Below the pieces are notes generated by a model. That model was not told where the DNA came from. It searched no databases and was given only the letters and a program-made list of their open reading frames with translations. Shown here in pieces: positions 33,475-36,418 of a DNA stretch of 36,418 nt. How positions within the stretch are numbered: the first letter of the stretch is position 1; each line of letters begins with the position of its first letter. Both the position numbers and the translations under genes were made by a program. The stretch is from Streptomyces sp. Ru72 (GTDB lineage: Bacteria; Actinomycetota; Actinomycetes; Streptomycetales; Streptomycetaceae): the NCBI RefSeq assembly GCF_002920635.1, contig NZ_PQSR01000077.1, positions 1 through 36,418 on the forward strand, given 5' to 3'.

Positions 33475-34367
33475 GTCGTCCCCTCCTTCGTCGGGGCGGG
33501 CGTCAGGTGGTAGAAGGTCGTCGCGGTGCCGGCGAGGATCGCGTCGATCTCGGGGCCGGAGCAGCCGTCCATGAGTTCGTCGACGGCGGCGGCCCAGCGG
33601 TTCCAGCCACCGGCGAGGACGCAGACCGGCCAGTCGGAGCCGAACATCAGCCGGTCGGGGCCGAAGGCGGAGAGCAGGACGTCCCACACCGGGCGGATGT
33701 CGGCGACGGTCCACCTCTCGTGGTCGGCCTCCGTGACAAGACCCGACACCTTGCAGCGGACCTGGGGATGCCGGGCCAGTGTCCGCACCTGCTGTGCCCA
33801 GTCGGTCAGTTCCCGGCTGGCGACAGGGGGCTTGCCCGCATGGTCCAGGACGAGGGGCAGCTCCGGGAGCCTCTCCGCGAGACGGATCACCTGAGGGAAC
33901 TGGTGGCTGCGGATCAGCACGTCATACCCGAGCCCGCGCTCCGCGACCGCTCGCAGCCCCCGCTCGACGTCCGGGCGCCCGAGCCAGTGCGGATCGGACT
34001 CGCCCTGAACGAGGTGCCGCACGGCCCGCAGGTACCGGCCTGCCGAGCCTGTGCGCAGATCGTCGAGTACGTCGCCGATCGCGGGGGAAGTCAGGTCCGC
34101 CCAGCCGACGACGGCACCGATCAGCGGGTCGCTGTCGGCCAGGGCGAGGAGGTCGCGTGTCTCGGGAACGGACGTGATGCACTGCACGAGCACCGTACTT
34201 GTCAGTCGCCGTCCGGCGATCGGCCGGGTCGCGGCCGAGCGCAGGGCGTGCGAGCTGAAGTTGCGTCGGAGCGGCTCGTGCCCGGGTTCGTCCAGCCAGG
34301 GCTGCGGCCGGACGTCAAGGTTCCACACGTGGTGGTGGGCGTCGACGAGGGCCGGGGTGTCAGACAC
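33465..34367 (-). CDS. Amidohydrolase-family L-fuconolactonase-like enzyme
   Basis: A 300-residue COG3618 lactonase with the same motifs as the paralog at 16784-17713: DAHHHVWN, HLVQGESDP, VLDHAGKP, MFGSDWPV. It should open the 1,5-lactone made by the aldo/keto reductase to the aldonate used by the enolase-family dehydratase directly upstream in the operon. The GTG at 34367 lies 8 bases inside the dehydratase gene. Order and overlaps (dehydratase, lactonase, mutarotase) indicate a single translation-coupled unit. The two lactonases look roughly two-thirds identical by eye, suggesting duplication and divergence. Confidence 0.88.
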   Translation of the reverse strand: MSDTPALVDAHHHVWNLDVRPQPWLDEPGHEPLRRNFSSHALRSAATRPIAGRRLTSTVLVQCITSVPETRDLLALADSDPLIGAVVGWADLTSPAIGDVLDDLRTGSAGRYLRAVRHLVQGESDPHWLGRPDVERGLRAVAERGLGYDVLIRSHQFPQVIRLAERLPELPLVLDHAGKPPVASRELTDWAQQVRTLARHPQVRCKVSGLVTEADHERWTVADIRPVWDVLLSAFGPDRLMFGSDWPVCVLAGGWNRWAAAVDELMDGCSGPEIDAILAGTATTFYHLTPAPTKEGTTCS

Positions 34368-35685
34368 GGGCGGTCCAGACGGGGCCGTCGGGGTAGGCGT
34401 ACTCCTTGAGGGACTCCGGGTGCATCTGCGCGCTCAGCCCGGGAAGCTCCGGCGCGAGGTAGTGGCCGTCGGCGATGCGTACCGGGTCGACGAAGTGCTC
34501 GTGGAGGTGGTCGACGTACTCGATGACCCGGTCCTCCAGGGTGCCGGAGACGGCGACGTAGTCGAACATCGACAGGTGCTGCACCATCTCGCACAGACCG
34601 ACGCCGCCGGCGTGCGGGCAGACCGGCACGCCGAACTTGGCGGCGAGCAGCAGGATCGCGATGTTCTCGTTGACGCCGCCGACCCGTGCCGAGTCGATCT
34701 GCACGATGTCCACCGCGCCGGCCTGGAGAAGCTGCTTGAAGACGACCCGGTTGGCGACGTGCTCGCCGGTGGCGACCTTGATGGGGCTGACGGCCCTGCG
34801 GACCGCGGCGTGGCCGAGGATGTCGTCCGGCGAGGTGGGCTCCTCGATCCAGTACGGCTGGTAGGGCGCCAGGGCGCGCATCCAGTCGATCGCCTCCTGG
34901 ACGTCCCATCGCTGGTTGGCGTCCACGGCGATACGGATGCCGTCGCCCACCGCCTCGCGGGCGGTGCGCATGCGCCGTACGTCGTCCTCCAGCAACGCCC
35001 CCACCTTGAGCTTGATCTGGGTGAAGCCGTCGGCGACCGCCTCCCGCGCCAGACGGGCCAGCTTCTCGTCGGAGTAGCCGAGCCAGCCGGGGGTGGTGGT
35101 GTAGGCGGGGTAGCCGGCCTCCAGCAGCCGGGCGATGCGCTCCTGGCGGCCGGGTTCGGCACGGCGCAGGATCTCCAGTGCCTCCTCGGGGGTGAGCGCG
35201 TCGCTCAGCCAGCGGAAGTCGACCTGCGCGACCAGTTCCTCGGGTGACATCTCGCCGAGGAACCGCCACACGGGCTTGCCCGCACGCTTGGCGGCCAGAT
35301 CCCAGGCCGCGTTGACCACCGCGCCGATGGCCATGTGGATGGCACCCTTCTCCGGCCCCAGCCAGCGCAGTTGAGGATCGTGCACGAGGGAGCGGGAGAA
35401 CGCGCCGAGGTCGGCGCAGACCTGATCCACGGAGAGCCCGACCACGTGCGGAGCGAGGGCCGCGATGGCCGCGGCCTGTACGTCGTTGCCGCGGCCGGTG
35501 GTGAAGGCCAGGGCGTGCCCCTCCAGTCCGTCGCCGGCGTCGGTGCGCAGGATCACGTAGGCGGCCGAGTAGTCGGGTTCGGGATTCATCGCGTCCGAAC
35601 CGTCCAGGTGCTCGGACGTCGGGAACCGCACGTCCAGGACGTCGAGAGCGGTGATACGGGCGGACGCGGACACGGCAGAGGACAT
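34360..35685 (-). CDS. L-fuconate dehydratase-like enolase superfamily enzyme
   Basis: A 441-residue mandelate-racemase/enolase superfamily enzyme expected to dehydrate L-fuconate (or L-galactonate/D-arabinonate) to the 2-keto-3-deoxy acid. Length and motifs fit the FucD/ENOSF1 group: MNPEPDYSAAYVIL, TTPGWLGYSDEKL, IKLKVG with the catalytic lysine, AVDANQRWD and IEEPTSPDD with metal ligands, and CPHAGGVGLCEMVQH with the His of the dyad. The ATG at 35685 is preceded by CAGGAG 8 bases upstream. It lies 87 bases after the permease stop, the largest gap in the operon, but no terminator is evident there, so it is probably cotranscribed. Confidence 0.9.
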   Translation of the reverse strand: MSSAVSASARITALDVLDVRFPTSEHLDGSDAMNPEPDYSAAYVILRTDAGDGLEGHALAFTTGRGNDVQAAAIAALAPHVVGLSVDQVCADLGAFSRSLVHDPQLRWLGPEKGAIHMAIGAVVNAAWDLAAKRAGKPVWRFLGEMSPEELVAQVDFRWLSDALTPEEALEILRRAEPGRQERIARLLEAGYPAYTTTPGWLGYSDEKLARLAREAVADGFTQIKLKVGALLEDDVRRMRTAREAVGDGIRIAVDANQRWDVQEAIDWMRALAPYQPYWIEEPTSPDDILGHAAVRRAVSPIKVATGEHVANRVVFKQLLQAGAVDIVQIDSARVGGVNENIAILLLAAKFGVPVCPHAGGVGLCEMVQHLSMFDYVAVSGTLEDRVIEYVDHLHEHFVDPVRIADGHYLAPELPGLSAQMHPESLKEYAYPDGPVWTARV

Positions 35686-35772
35686 GACGTCAACTCCTGT
35701 GAGAGCAGGTGGGCACTCGGCCCCCTGCGATGGGACGGGTGGCGGCGGGGGTCGGCGGCGCGGGCCGCCGGG

Positions 35773-36418
35773 TCAGTCCTGGACCTTGCCGCCGGTGATG
35801 CGCGAGATGGTCAGGGCGACGAGGATGATCAGGCCGTTGAGGGCGCCGATCCACTGCGCGGGGACGCCCGCGAGGGTCAGCACGTTCTGGATCATGAACA
35901 GCAGGAGGATGCCGCTGAAGGCCCCGAACATGGTGCCCTTGCCGCCGTTGAGGCTGATTCCGCCGATGACGGCGGCGGCGAAGACGGTGAAGATATAGCC
36001 GTTGCCCTGCGCGGAGGCCACCGAGGCGAGCCGCCCGGACAGCAGCAGTCCGGCCAGGGCGGCGAGCACGCTGCCGGTGACGATGACGATCCACAGCACC
36101 CGGTCGGTGCGGATACCGGCCGCCTTCGCCGCGTCGACGTTGCCGCCGATGGCGTACAGCGACCGGCCGAAGCTGGTCCAGCCCAGCACGACGATGGCGA
36201 CGGCGAACAGCGCCAGGCAGATCCAGATGGAGGCCGGCATCCCGAACCATTCCGCGGTGCCCAGGTAGAGCATCGACTTCGGCAGCTGGAAGAAGGTCTG
36301 GCCGCCGGAGATGCCGGTCAGGACGCCCCGCAGGACGATCAGCATGCCGAGGGTGACGATGAAGCCGTTGAGGCCGAAGCGGATGATCGAGCAGAGCGTT
36401 GATCACTCCGACGAGCAC
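35773..36418 (-). CDS. CUT2 sugar ABC permease (RbsC type), 5' end missing, frameshift near the edge
   Basis: The C-terminal two-thirds of a monosaccharide importer membrane subunit. Hydrophobic segments such as WICLALFAVAIVVLGW, and the motifs GRSLYAIGGNVDAAKAAGI and GGISLNGGKGTMFGAF, are typical of RbsC/XylH proteins. The clean frame runs from 36387 to the stop at 35773. One base at 36388 is extra: before it the frame reads VLVGVINALL, after it IIRFGLNGFIVTLGMLI, exactly the expected joined sequence. This is either a disabling mutation or an edge error. The binding protein and ATPase genes would lie to the right. It probably imports the monosaccharide that the downstream operon oxidises. 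Confidence 0.85.

Noticed and set aside
33779..34177. Plus-strand open frames opposite the second lactonase
   Set aside because: No signature; codon pattern and motifs favour the minus-strand lactonase.
1..36418. tRNA, rRNA, CRISPR arrays, insertion sequences and riboswitches
   Set aside because: I saw no tRNA-like cloverleaf, regular spaced repeats, transposase motifs or recognisable riboswitch cores on either strand; small RNAs cannot be excluded by reading.

Overview
The window is high-G+C DNA with strong purine-rich ribosome binding sites, frequent GTG/TTG starts, many 4-base ATGA/GTGA gene overlaps and sugar ABC permeases without their own ATPase. This fits a streptomycete or close relative. 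It is a plant-polysaccharide utilisation island, and both its outer genes run off the ends.

Layout. (1) 1-10272: a 5'-partial GH42 beta-galactosidase behind a decayed LacI-type regulator (minus strand). Divergent from them are a GH3 glucosidase/xylosidase, a shrunken GH1 relic, a YicI-type GH31 alpha-xylosidase and a second GH31 (plus strand). Palindromic operators lie in the divergent gap. (2) 10541-16437: two large secreted beta-helix proteins resembling GH141, convergent over a strong bidirectional terminator. (3) 16478-23379 (minus): a CUT1 importer operon (lipoprotein, two permeases), then an uncharacterised 662-residue protein, an L-rhamnose-mutarotase-family protein and a sugar lactonase, ending in relics of a second lactonase and a zinc alcohol dehydrogenase. 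A divergent FadR-type GntR regulator follows at 23760. (4) 24999-27617: a Tat-exported LamG-GH51 arabinofuranosidase. (5) 27663-36418 (minus): a tightly coupled operon with CUT2 permease, L-fuconate-dehydratase-like enolase, lactonase, FucU mutarotase, Zn-ADH, KduD-like SDR, KDPG aldolase, KdgK-like kinase, aldo/keto reductase and GntR regulator.

How it may work together (inference): GH141-like (possible alpha-fucosidase), GH42, GH31 and GH3 match, in order, the linkages of a fucosylated xyloglucan side chain and backbone. GH51 would remove arabinose. The right-hand operon would take L-fucose, or the stereochemically related L-galactose, through lactone, aldonate and 2-keto-3-deoxy acid to pyruvate.

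The most unusual aspect is a series of relic genes, in part shortened by in-frame deletions, whose reading frames stay open and end in 4-base overlaps with intact downstream genes. A palindrome, ATGAGT-N3-ACTCAT, recurs beside the FadR-type regulator and in front of a beta-helix enzyme gene. Frameshifts lie within about 65 bases of each end and may be assembly-edge errors.
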